64,000 bases of DNA, taken from contig PKWW01000048.1 in NCBI GenBank assembly GCA_003132165.1, forward strand, positions 1 through 64,000. The letters are read 5' to 3'. Shown in pieces: positions 54,773 through 63,356 of this stretch; position 1 is the stretch's first letter, and each line of letters begins with the position of its first letter. Under the pieces are notes generated by a model. The model made no database searches. It saw only the letters and a list, made by a program, of their open reading frames with translations, and was not told where the DNA came from. Source of the DNA: Acidimicrobiaceae bacterium (GTDB lineage: Bacteria; Actinomycetota; Acidimicrobiia; Acidimicrobiales; RAAP-2). Position numbers and translations under genes: made by a program.

Positions 54773-56089
54773 TCAATGATGAGCGAATCTTCGTCCGAGC
54801 CCGTAGATGACTCCCGCGATAACCATCAGGACACAGAGCAGTAAGTCGCCTGTGGAGAATGAGAGGGTGATGCCCACCGGTATCAGGGCACCAATCACCC
54901 AGAGCAGTTGCTGGCGTACGGCGAACCGGGCGAAGGTCCGTCCCTGGGCACCCGGCGGAACGTGGCGCTGAGTGATTGCGTCAAAGCTCGGCTGGGCGAT
55001 CGCGGCGCAAGCGCCCAGCCAGCCCGCGAGCAGTACCTGGGCAATGAGCGTCGGGTGCGAGGACGCAACGCCAGCACCGACGCCCGTCGCGAGCAACGCT
55101 ACCGTCAGCAACGTCGATTCGGGCACGGCGTTGCGCACCCTCGTCACGAGTCCGAGTCCACCGAGTGCCCCGACCGCGCTGATGGCGAGCGCGAAAGCGA
55201 ACCAGGCCAGTCCCGCGTGCTCGCGGCGTAGTCCGAACGCAAGCAGGAACGTCGCGAACCCCACGGTGAAGCGCATCAGCGCCGACGCAGTGAGTCCCCA
55301 CGAGACTTCGACGTCGCCCATTGGGTTAAGTGCGTGAAAGTCGCGTTCGGTCTGGGTGAGCGCGGTGACCTGCTCGCGCACCTCTTTGGTCGGTCGTTGC
55401 AGTCGAAGACTCGCGACCGTCGCCGCCACAAACACGATTGACGCGGCGATCAGCACACTCGGCGCGCCGATTCCCTTCAAGAGTCCCGCACCGATCGAAC
55501 CAGCGATGAGTCCGACGAGCGTGCCCAGCAAGGTGAGTTGCGCGTTGAAGCCCGCGAATCCCTTCTCCTCTTCGACCTCGCGGGTCGGCCAACCTGATTC
55601 ACCGACCTTCGCGGCGTGCTCGCGAAATTGATCGGTACGGGCCATCTCGGGCACGAGCGCACCGCGGGTCACGACATAGAGCTTTGATGAGATGAGCACG
55701 AAGAAGGCTTCGGGGAACAACCAGAGAGAATTGAGATGTTGGCTCATTGACCAGCAGAGGATCGCGCGTAGTCCCGCCGAGAGCGCCACGAGGATGCGCC
55801 GACCGTTGGCTGAACGGTCAATGAGCGGGCCGAGCAGCGGGGATACCACCGCGAAGGGAGCGATGGTGAGCAGCAGATACGCGAGGACCTTGCCCTTGGC
55901 CTCAGTTGGTGAGACTGAGAAGAAGAGCGAGCCCGCGAGTGACACCGTGACCAGCGTGTCGCCCGCCATCATGATCACGTGCACGAGCGCCAATCGACCG
56001 AAGGCCGTGGTCTGGTCAAAAAGGTCCTGTGCCGAGGCCCAAGCTAACGAGCCAAATCCACGACGGCGCACGTGTAGAGCGTAGAACAT
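54773..56089 (-). CDS. Major facilitator superfamily transporter
   Basis: 438 residues with about 12 hydrophobic segments. LVHVIMMAGDTLVTVSLAGSLFF, LAPFAVVSPLLGPLIDRSANGRRIL and LAGWLGACAAIAQPSFDAITQRHVPPGAQGRTFARFAVRQQLLW are MFS-like, the last resembling macrolide-efflux or LplT-type loops. Substrate unknown. It starts 38 bases upstream of ndh on the same strand and may be co-transcribed with it. Confidence 0.85.
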   Translation of the reverse strand: MFYALHVRRRGFGSLAWASAQDLFDQTTAFGRLALVHVIMMAGDTLVTVSLAGSLFFSVSPTEAKGKVLAYLLLTIAPFAVVSPLLGPLIDRSANGRRILVALSAGLRAILCWSMSQHLNSLWLFPEAFFVLISSKLYVVTRGALVPEMARTDQFREHAAKVGESGWPTREVEEEKGFAGFNAQLTLLGTLVGLIAGSIGAGLLKGIGAPSVLIAASIVFVAATVASLRLQRPTKEVREQVTALTQTERDFHALNPMGDVEVSWGLTASALMRFTVGFATFLLAFGLRREHAGLAWFAFALAISAVGALGGLGLVTRVRNAVPESTLLTVALLATGVGAGVASSHPTLIAQVLLAGWLGACAAIAQPSFDAITQRHVPPGAQGRTFARFAVRQQLLWVIGALIPVGITLSFSTGDLLLCVLMVIAGVIYGLGRRFAHH

Positions 56090-56141
56090 GCACCAACTTT
56101 GCGTGAGTCATGGTCGTTGAGAAGACTGCTGGAACGACACA

Positions 56142-56808
56142 ATGCTCGCAGCATTGTTCTTCAAGTACCTCCCCGTCAGCCTCGTCACCACGCTCGCCTG
56201 AGACCCCATCGCCCTTCTCGTCGGTCGCATCGTCAAGCGCCACGCGACTATCGAAGTCTTCTGGGAGCCAAACTCCTCGTCGTCTATGTGGAAAGCCGCG
56301 CTAGATAATGATCATGAAAGACGCACGAGACCGCAACGAAACTCTCTACGCGTTCAAAATGGTCTGCTGCCACCAAGGCCTGCTCATCAGGTATATCTCG
56401 CTGCCGCTGCGGTGAATTCCCTTCGGCGCACATTTCAACTGGCTGCTCGCGCCAGCGCTCGTACTGGTAGCGGTGGGTGTGTTTTTCGAGACGACCGGCG
56501 ACGAGCAGTTACGCCGCTTCATCGCGGACCCCGTTGACGCTGGCACGACCATGACCCGGGGCTGTGGCTTACACGCGCCATTCCAATTACTTCGGCGATG
56601 CCGCAGTGTGGGCCGGTTTTTATCTCGCCGCGCGTACGACTCCGTGGAGCCGCTCAGCAAGCTCTCGCCCCTCACCACGTGGTGGCTCCTGACGTCGCTC
56701 TCGGGCTAGCCCATGCTCGAAAAGGAGTTCAGCACAACTCGCGCCGGTTACCAGGAGTACATGACGGTGACGAGTTCATTCTTACCTCGACCTCCGCGAC
56801 GCGATTGA
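56142..56808 (+). pseudogene. Decayed DUF1295 (steroid 5-alpha-reductase-like) membrane protein gene
   Basis: Pieces of one DUF1295-family protein are scattered over three plus frames: ALLVGRIVKRHATIEVFWEP, then QGLLIRYISLPLR followed by a stop, then VLVAVGVFFETTGDEQLRRF and IADP. After a frameshift come YTRHSNYFGDAAVWAGFYLAA, then PLTTWWLLTSLSG, a stop, and MLEKEFSTTRAGYQEYM with SSFLPRPPRRD. At least two frameshifts and three in-frame stops interrupt it, so it cannot make the full protein. Intact relatives are membrane-bound reductases or methyltransferase-like proteins of lipid metabolism. Confidence 0.85.
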
Positions 56809-56809
56809 T

Positions 56810-57166
56810 CTAGTTGGAGAAGCACCCCTGCTCGTAGATGTAATGAGGGAGGATCTTCGGCGTGCACACGAGCAGCCTCTTGGCGACACGCCACTTGGCC
56901 GCGCGCACGTCATAATGAACGACCTCCGTTACGCCAACGGCTTCTTGCCCCTTGCCAACGGTCGCCCACAGGAATGCCCAACCTTCCTCGCAGGCGTAGT
57001 TCTGCACGGAAGAGATAGTGAGTGATCCGCTGAAGGCCGCGCTCAGCGACGCCACGTTGCACGGGGCCTCGACGGACGCGGGAGAACTACCCGATGTCAC
57101 GTTCACGACGCAGAACGCCGTTGCCGCGAAGAGGAGAAGAGAGAGAAGGGACCGGAGAAACCTCAC
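56810..57166 (-). CDS. Small secreted protein with conserved-looking Cys
   Basis: 118 residues. A signal peptide (MRFLRSLLSLLLFAATAFCVVNV) precedes a mature part of about 90 residues with four Cys (near 36, 59, 101, 114), suited to two disulfides, and an aromatic core (CEEGWAFLWATVGKG, VTEVVHYDVRAAKWRVAKRLL). The repeated Trp/Tyr strands suggest a small beta fold. Family unknown. Convergent with the DUF1295 remnant. Confidence 0.7.
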   Translation of the reverse strand: MRFLRSLLSLLLFAATAFCVVNVTSGSSPASVEAPCNVASLSAAFSGSLTISSVQNYACEEGWAFLWATVGKGQEAVGVTEVVHYDVRAAKWRVAKRLLVCTPKILPHYIYEQGCFSN

Positions 57167-57198
57167 GAACGCAGTTCACCACACGGTGAAGCGCTCGT

Positions 57199-57816
57199 CT
57201 ATTTCTCTTGATTCAAAAGGCTGATGAAGAGGATCGCCATCGACAACTCCCACTCAGCGGAGTTAATCGGCTCGGTCGAGATGTCGTCGATGACTCGCCC
57301 GACGAGCAGAGCCTGCAGCATGACGGCGATAGACCTGGTCGTGACGTCGCGGCGTAACCAACCGCGGTCTTGCCCGTATCGTACGATACGCATCAACTCC
57401 GTGGTAAGTCGAGTCTGGGTCTCGCCGATCACTCTGCGCAGATCGGGGCGCGTCAGGGATGCGGCGGCGATGCGGATTCGCATTGCGCGCCGACGCTGGC
57501 GGTCAGGACCCGAAGAGAACCTGCCGACCAATGTCGAAAGTCCGGCGATGTACTCATCAAGCGAGTTCGCAGTCTCGCTCACCTGACGCAGGGCGTCGAG
57601 GTCATCTTCGGCAAACTGCAAAAACAGCATGTTGTACGCGGTGTCGATCACTCCTTCGCGCGAGCCGAAGTGGTGGTACACCGAGCCGTAGTTGACTCCG
57701 GTCGCCTCACATATTTCCGGTATGCGAATTGTCGATTCGTCGGCATCTAAAAGCCGTCTACCAACCTCGTCGAGCACCGCCTTCATGACGGGTACGGACC
57801 GACTTTGTTTAGTCAT
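57199..57816 (-). CDS. TetR-family regulator of the efflux island
   Basis: 205 residues. The helix-turn-helix reads VGRRLLDADESTIRIPEICEATGVNYGSVYHHFGSREGVID. The C-terminal half is a TetR ligand domain. It is divergent from an MFS exporter gene, the standard layout of TetR-controlled efflux. A GGTAT/ATACC palindrome (57908-57922) in the shared upstream region is a possible site. ATG start. Confidence 0.9.
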   Translation of the reverse strand: MTKQSRSVPVMKAVLDEVGRRLLDADESTIRIPEICEATGVNYGSVYHHFGSREGVIDTAYNMLFLQFAEDDLDALRQVSETANSLDEYIAGLSTLVGRFSSGPDRQRRRAMRIRIAAASLTRPDLRRVIGETQTRLTTELMRIVRYGQDRGWLRRDVTTRSIAVMLQALLVGRVIDDISTEPINSAEWELSMAILFISLLNQEK

Positions 57817-57971
57817 TCGTAGATTTTAACTTGCTAATCGTCAATGGCTGACCAACAATATCGGTTATAGCGGCAAATGCGGAACAGACGCAAGCACTTC
57901 CGTCCAGGGTATGGGCAATACCGCTAGGGTCACTTGGTCGTCCGTCGTCCCAACCATCCCAAGGAGCTCCC

Positions 57972-59447
57972 GTGACCGACCAGCAGCGCCTAGAACCCGC
58001 TCTGATCAAAGCCGGCATCGTCGTGGTGCTGGGCACGATTATGTCGATCTTGGACTCGACCATCGTCGCGGTCGCGCTGCGCACGTTGAGCGGTGACTTC
58101 CACGTCAACGTGTCGACGATCCAGTGGGTGACGACCGGCTACCTACTCTCGCTCGCAGTCGTCATTCCGGTGTCAGGCTGGGCCATTCACCGAATCGGCG
58201 CGAAGCCCGTCTACATGGCGTCACTCGCCATGTTCATCCTCGGTTCGATCCTCTGCGGACTCGCCTGGTCCGCGACGAGCCTCATTGTCTTTCGCGTAAT
58301 TCAAGGTCTTGGCGGCGGCATGATCATGCCCGTCGGACAGTCGATCATGGCCCGCGCCGCGGGGCCCCACCGTATGGGTCGCGTGATGGGTATCATCGGC
58401 GTGCCCCAGCTACTCGGCCCAATCCTCGGCCCGGTGCTCGGCGGCTTCATCGTCTCGAACACATCGTGGCGCTGGATCTTCTTCGTCAACGTGCCCATCG
58501 GCATCATCACGCTGTGGCTCTCGAGGAGTTTCCTACCAAAATCAACGCGCGACAATCAGCACCGTTTCGATCTTCTGGGCTTTGCGCTCCTGTCACCAGG
58601 ACTCGCGCTCATCGTCTACGGACTCTCCGAAGTCGGGACGCAGGGAGGTTTCCGCGGAGCCTCAGTGTGGGACAGTCTGATCGCTGGCGTGATACTCGTC
58701 ACGCTGTTCGTCCTTCGCTCCATCAAGGCGCCCGAACCTCTCATCGACATGCGACTATTTCGTGACCGGACTTTCTCAGTGGCGTCTATCGGAATATTTC
58801 TCACCGGCGCCACGCTCTACGGCACTATGTTCCTGCTGCCGCTCTACTACCAAATCGACCGCGGCGATGCCGCCTGGAAGGCCGGCCTCATGATGGCACC
58901 CCAGGGCATCGGAGCCGCCCTCGTGATGCGCTTCGCGGGTTCATTGTCCGACCGTCACGGGCCGCGCTACGTCGCCACCTTCGGCATGGCGGTCCTAGCC
59001 CTCGGCACCTTCTTCTACACCGGCGTCAGCGCCACCTCGAGTTATCTGGTGCTCGGTGTCGCGCTCTTCGTGCGTGGCATCGGTCTCGGGTTCGGCATGA
59101 TGCCAGTCTTCGCCGCTTCGTACCGCAATCTCACCCACCAGAACGTTCCCAAGGCCACGTCAGCGACCAACATCATCCGCCAGATCGGCGGTTCACTCGG
59201 TGTTGCAATCTTCGCCGTTGTCCTGCAGACCCAGATCACTGAACGACTACCCCGCGACGGCGCACGGTTGCAGGCGGGACTGATCAAGCCCACCGTGAGT
59301 GACCTCGCGCGCATGGCTGACGCCTTCGCCCACTCGTTCTGGTGGTCCTTCGGCACGTGCGTCATCGCCATCGTGCCGGCGCTGTTCTTGCCCAGGATCG
59401 GTATTGCACAGCACCAAACTGATCGAGTTCAAGCCGTTGTCGATTAG
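57972..59447 (+). CDS. DHA2-family (EmrB/QacA-type) multidrug MFS exporter
   Basis: 491 residues with about 14 membrane segments. Motif A-like and DHA2 features are VVVLGTIMSILDSTIVAVAL, QWVTTGYLLSLAVVIPVSGW, RVIQGLGGGMIMPVGQSIM and GPILGPVLGGFIVSNTSWRWIFFVNVPIG. It is a proton-driven drug exporter, probably repressed by the divergent TetR. GTG start after GGAGCTCCC. Confidence 0.93.
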   Translation: MTDQQRLEPALIKAGIVVVLGTIMSILDSTIVAVALRTLSGDFHVNVSTIQWVTTGYLLSLAVVIPVSGWAIHRIGAKPVYMASLAMFILGSILCGLAWSATSLIVFRVIQGLGGGMIMPVGQSIMARAAGPHRMGRVMGIIGVPQLLGPILGPVLGGFIVSNTSWRWIFFVNVPIGIITLWLSRSFLPKSTRDNQHRFDLLGFALLSPGLALIVYGLSEVGTQGGFRGASVWDSLIAGVILVTLFVLRSIKAPEPLIDMRLFRDRTFSVASIGIFLTGATLYGTMFLLPLYYQIDRGDAAWKAGLMMAPQGIGAALVMRFAGSLSDRHGPRYVATFGMAVLALGTFFYTGVSATSSYLVLGVALFVRGIGLGFGMMPVFAASYRNLTHQNVPKATSATNIIRQIGGSLGVAIFAVVLQTQITERLPRDGARLQAGLIKPTVSDLARMADAFAHSFWWSFGTCVIAIVPALFLPRIGIAQHQTDRVQAVVD

Positions 59448-59574
59448 AACCTCTCCCATGACGATCATGCCCGTGGTCGACGGAGTCCTCGCGCGTAACG
59501 AGATTCTCGTCAACGAACTGGCCGTCCTCACCTCCGTACTGGAACCCCTGCGCGCCTAGGCGAATGTTTCTGAT

Positions 59575-60576
59575 GTGTCTCGTCGTCCTATGATAAAAAA
59601 TGTGGTGTCAACAACCAAAGGTCCTGATACGACGGTCATCGTCACGAAGGATCTCACCAAGGTTTACGCCGGTGCGGACTTTCGCGCAGTCGACGAACTT
59701 AACCTGACGGTATCAACCGGCGAGATCTTCGGGCTGCTCGGCCCAAATGGCGCGGGTAAGACCACGGTCGCGGGCATGCTCACCACCCGCGTGGTCCCGA
59801 CGTCTGGGACCGCCGTGGTCGCGGGCGTCGATGTCGTTGAACACCCCGCGCTCGCCAAGCAGTTCATCGGCGTCGTGTCTCAGACGAACACGCTCGACCG
59901 CCAACTGACGGTGTGGGAGAACCTGTACTTCCACGGGCGTCTTTTCGGCATCGGTGCGAGCGAATCGCGCGCCACCGCCGACCGGCTCCTCGAGCAGTTC
60001 CAACTCTCCAAATGGGCCAAGGCCTCGGTCTACGCGCTGTCGGGCGGTATGGCCCAGCGCCTCATGGTCGCTCGCTCCATCTTCCACCGTCCCGCCGTAC
60101 TCTTCATGGACGAGCCCACGGCCGGGCTCGACCCCCAGAGTCGTCTCGCACTGTGGGAGATTCTCCAGCAACTCAATACCGACGGTCAGACCATCCTCTT
60201 GACGACGCACTACATGGAAGAAGCCGATCAACTCTGCGACCGAGTGGCGATCATGGACCACGGCAAGATCTTGGCCCTCGACACGCCCGAGGGGCTGAAG
60301 CGGTCGGTCGGCATCGACACGATCGTGACCCTCAAGGCTTCGGGGGACTTGGAACAACTCGCCAAGACCCTCGAGGCGAACGTCGAAGGCGTGACCCACA
60401 GTCGCATCATTGACAAGGGTGTTGAGTTGCACGTGAGCGGTGGCGAGCGACTGCTGGCGCGCGTTGTCGCCGCGGCGGAGACGGGCGGTTTTCAGATCGT
60501 CGACCTCTCGGTCGCCGAACCTTCACTCGAAACCGTCTTCATCAATCTCACTGGCAAGGAGTTGCGCGACGAATGA
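59575..60576 (+). CDS. ABC transporter ATPase (DrrA-type)
   Basis: 333 residues. Walker A LLGPNGAGKTTVAGML, Q-loop VVSQTNTLD, signature LSGGMAQRLMVARSI, Walker B AVLFMDEPTAGLDP, H-loop TTHYMEEADQLCDRV and a C-terminal DrrA-like domain. The start is uncertain: GTG at 59575, ATG at 59590, or a leaderless GTG at 59602 seven bases after a TATGAT box (59589-59594). It works with the ABC-2 permease encoded next. Confidence 0.9.
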   Translation: MSRRPMIKNVVSTTKGPDTTVIVTKDLTKVYAGADFRAVDELNLTVSTGEIFGLLGPNGAGKTTVAGMLTTRVVPTSGTAVVAGVDVVEHPALAKQFIGVVSQTNTLDRQLTVWENLYFHGRLFGIGASESRATADRLLEQFQLSKWAKASVYALSGGMAQRLMVARSIFHRPAVLFMDEPTAGLDPQSRLALWEILQQLNTDGQTILLTTHYMEEADQLCDRVAIMDHGKILALDTPEGLKRSVGIDTIVTLKASGDLEQLAKTLEANVEGVTHSRIIDKGVELHVSGGERLLARVVAAAETGGFQIVDLSVAEPSLETVFINLTGKELRDE

Positions 60577-61454
60577 CCGCACACATTGTTGAATCCGACT
60601 CGCACATCATGGTCGGCCCTCGCCGCTCCTCGTTCTCGGCGAGCCGCGCCGCGCTCGGTGCGCTGCTTCTTCGCGACGTCGTCGTGCTGCGAAAGGACTT
60701 CGGAATCTTCGTGCTGCGAACGATTATCCAACCGTTCCTGCTCTGTTTCGTCTTCCTCTTCGTCTTTCCAAAAATTGGTCAGTCCGTGGGTGGCAGTGGC
60801 GGACCGGCGAACGCCGAAAGCATCTTCGCGACGGTGCTCGTCGCGGGCGTGGTTGGTATTTCGATCATGTTCCAGGGTGTCCAATCCGTGGCGCTCCAGA
60901 TGTCCCAAGAGTTCGGATTCACGCGTGAGATCGAGGACCGGGTCCAAGCTCCGTGTCCCATCTGGCTCGTCGCGATGGAGAAGGTCGTCTCGGGTGCGAT
61001 CCAGGGACTCATCTCGGCGGCGATCGTGCTGCCCATCGCCTCGGTGGTCCACGCCAGGGGGGTGCAGGCGAGCATCTCGATCCACTGGCTCGTACTCATC
61101 ACGCTCGTGCCGCTCGCCTGCATCGCCATGGGTTCGCTGGGCCTGGTACTCGGGACGAGTTTCGAGCCTCGCAACATCGGTCTCATGTTCGGCTTCGTGA
61201 TACTCCCCATCACCTTCCTCGGTGGCACGTACTACGAATGGACCCGGCTGGCCTCGGTGAAGATCGGTTCGTGGCATTGGTTGCAGACCATCGTGCTCAT
61301 CAATCCCCTGCTCTACGTCAACGAAGGAATGCGCGCGGCGTTCACCAACGTCCCCCACATGCACCTCTACATCGTCTACCCGGTGCTCATCGCCTTCTGC
61401 GCGGGTTTCCTGTCACTCGGACTTCGTAACTTCCGTCGACGCGTGCTGTCCTAG
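60573..61454 (+). CDS. ABC-2 type transporter permease (DrrB-type)
   Basis: 293 residues with six membrane segments. VVLRKDFGIFVLRTIIQPFL, VVGISIMFQGVQSVALQMSQEFGFTREIEDRV and LPITFLGGTYYEW are typical of DrrB/NodJ-type exporters. It overlaps the ATPase gene by four bases. The pair likely exports a drug, lipid or polyketide-like compound. Convergent with the DUF3054 gene, overlapping it by four bases. Confidence 0.9.
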   Translation: MTAHIVESDSHIMVGPRRSSFSASRAALGALLLRDVVVLRKDFGIFVLRTIIQPFLLCFVFLFVFPKIGQSVGGSGGPANAESIFATVLVAGVVGISIMFQGVQSVALQMSQEFGFTREIEDRVQAPCPIWLVAMEKVVSGAIQGLISAAIVLPIASVVHARGVQASISIHWLVLITLVPLACIAMGSLGLVLGTSFEPRNIGLMFGFVILPITFLGGTYYEWTRLASVKIGSWHWLQTIVLINPLLYVNEGMRAAFTNVPHMHLYIVYPVLIAFCAGFLSLGLRNFRRRVLS

Positions 61455-61861
61455 GAACCTTGAGGCCAACGGCGTCGTCGAGCGGACTGTGCCCAACGGC
61501 GTCGTCGTACGACGAAAAGGGTTCGCCAACCGAGCATGAAAAGCCCAAGAAACGCGAACGCCACAAAGATGAACGCAGCCGCGGTGCCCTGACCCGCGAT
61601 CACTCGTAGCACCATCGCGACCACGACCGTCACCACGCAGACGGTGAGTCCGTCGACGATTGAGGTGCCGCGTCGTTGACGCGACGCCAACACCCACCAA
61701 CCGAGCACGAGGCCGACCGCGAAGGGCCAAGCGGTGGACGTGAGGCCCGAGATCCTGATGCCGTGACCATGGACTGAGCGCCCTATAGCGACAAAGACCA
61801 TCACCGCCAAGAGATCGAGCACGAATCCCGTCCGACGCGCGCGACTATTTCGAGAGCTCAA
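61451..61861 (-). CDS. DUF3054-family membrane protein
   Basis: About 136 residues with four membrane helices. DLLAVMVFVAIGRSVHGHG, TAWPFAVGLVLGWWVL and RVIAGQGTAAAFIFVAFAFLGLFMLGWRTL match DUF3054. The tail is Arg-rich. I chose a TTG at 61861 with GAGGTGG upstream, which overlaps the GH13 gene by 17 bases; other starts are possible. Function unknown. Confidence 0.8.
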   Translation of the reverse strand: MSSRNSRARRTGFVLDLLAVMVFVAIGRSVHGHGIRISGLTSTAWPFAVGLVLGWWVLASRQRRGTSIVDGLTVCVVTVVVAMVLRVIAGQGTAAAFIFVAFAFLGLFMLGWRTLFVVRRRRWAQSARRRRWPQGS

Positions 61862-63356
61862 GGACCACCACCTCATTCGCGTTGAGTTGACCGTCGGCCG
61901 ACCCGGACGCACTCGTCAACAAGACTCTGCCCGATTTTCGCGCTGACATCGCGGGCGCGTCCTTGAAGTTGACCATGACCCGAAGCCGCGAGTCGTCGCT
62001 CACCCGGTCGAACGAGAGAACGTCACCCTCGACCCGCAGATCGACGAGTTCACCGCTCACGAGCGCAACATGGCCCCGTCGAAGCGCGAGTAGGCGCCGC
62101 GTGAAGTTGAGCATCGAACTCTCATCAGAATCCTGGGACTCCACTGACATCACGTCGCCGCGGCTCGCGAAGGGCAGCCACGGCTCTCCCGGCCAGCCGT
62201 GATCCGCACTGACGGTCCAGGGGATCGGCGAACGGCAACCATCGCGGCCGCCCGGATCGACAACGCGCTCGGGCGCGATCTGCGCGTCTTCCATACCGAG
62301 TTCGTCACCCGCGTAGAGAAAAGGCGTACCCCTCAAGGTCAACAGAAGAACGAGCGCAGCGCGGACTCTTTGGAGGTCACCGCCGAGCCGGGTCGCCACG
62401 CGGGCGTTGTCGTGGTTACTGAGCACCCAGGTCGGCCAGGCGTTGACGGCACCGAGCGCCGACTCGGTCTTCTCGATGATGTCGCGCCACGCGTTCGCGC
62501 GCCACGGCGTGAAGAGGGACGCGAAGTTGAAGGAGAGATGAAGCTCGTCATTGTCGCCGTAGTAGGTGGCGACGCGCTCGGGATCAAGAAGATACACTTC
62601 GCCCACCGCGACACGGTCGCCCTCGTACGCGGCAAGTACCGAACGAATCTCACGCAGGTAGTCGTGGGTGACGGCGACGTCATTGAGGGGCGTGTGGCTG
62701 AGAACGCGGAGTTCCTCCGGATCGTCGCGCTCAATCTCCTTACCCAGTAGATGAATCACGTCCATGCGAAAACCGTCGACGCCACGGTCCAGCCAGAATC
62801 GAAGGGTCTCGTGCATGGCACTACGCACGTCGACGTTCGCCCAGTTGAGATCGGGTTGGCTCGGTAGAAAGCAGTGCAGGTAATACTGGCCGGTCGTCTC
62901 ATCCCACGTCCAGGCCGCCTCTTCGCTCCAGGCTCGAACCCAGTTGTTGGGCAGCGACCCGTCGGGCCTCGCGTCTCGCCAGACGTACCAGTCACGGTGT
63001 GCGCTGGTGGTCGACGACCTCGAATCGACGAACCATGGATGATCGCTCGAGGTGTGATTCGCAACCCAGTCGAGCAGCACACGGATGCCCCTTTCGTGGG
63101 CTTCACGAACCAGATCGTCGAAGTCGCTGAGCGTGCCAAAGACCGGGTCGATGCCGGTGTAGTCGGACACGTCGTAACCGAAATCGCGCATGGGTGACGG
63201 AAAGATCGGTGATAACCAGAGCGCATCGACGCCGAGATCCTTCAAGTACGCGAGCTTCGAGCGAACGCCGTTCAGGTCGCCGATCCCGTCACCGTTCGTG
63301 TCGCAGAATGACCGCGGATAGATCTGGTACACCACGGCTTCGCGCCACCACGTCAT
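61845..63356 (-). CDS. GH13-family alpha-glucosidase/amylase
   Basis: 503 residues. AVVYQIYPRSFCDTNGDGIGDLNGV, LWLSPIFPSPMRDFGYDVSDY, DWVANHTS and the catalytic residues Asp199 (GFRMDV), Glu253 (AVGEVYL) and Asp316 (LSNHDNAR) are all present. The overall pattern fits oligo-1,6-glucosidase or alpha-glucosidase (GH13) enzymes. No signal peptide, so it acts on sugars inside the cell. ATG start overlaps the upstream gene by four bases. Confidence 0.93.
   Translation of the reverse strand: MTWWREAVVYQIYPRSFCDTNGDGIGDLNGVRSKLAYLKDLGVDALWLSPIFPSPMRDFGYDVSDYTGIDPVFGTLSDFDDLVREAHERGIRVLLDWVANHTSSDHPWFVDSRSSTTSAHRDWYVWRDARPDGSLPNNWVRAWSEEAAWTWDETTGQYYLHCFLPSQPDLNWANVDVRSAMHETLRFWLDRGVDGFRMDVIHLLGKEIERDDPEELRVLSHTPLNDVAVTHDYLREIRSVLAAYEGDRVAVGEVYLLDPERVATYYGDNDELHLSFNFASLFTPWRANAWRDIIEKTESALGAVNAWPTWVLSNHDNARVATRLGGDLQRVRAALVLLLTLRGTPFLYAGDELGMEDAQIAPERVVDPGGRDGCRSPIPWTVSADHGWPGEPWLPFASRGDVMSVESQDSDESSMLNFTRRLLALRRGHVALVSGELVDLRVEGDVLSFDRVSDDSRLRVMVNFKDAPAMSARKSGRVLLTSASGSADGQLNANEVVVLELSK

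Noticed and set aside
57908-57922. GGTAT/ATACC palindrome between the efflux TetR and MFS genes
   Set aside because: Arms of only five bases and no clear promoter around it; kept as a remark, not a feature.
59458-59559. 33-codon plus-strand frame between the MFS and ABC genes (MTIMPVVDGVLARNEILV at its start)
   Set aside because: It has plausible composition but no ribosome binding site and no known family; too short to support.
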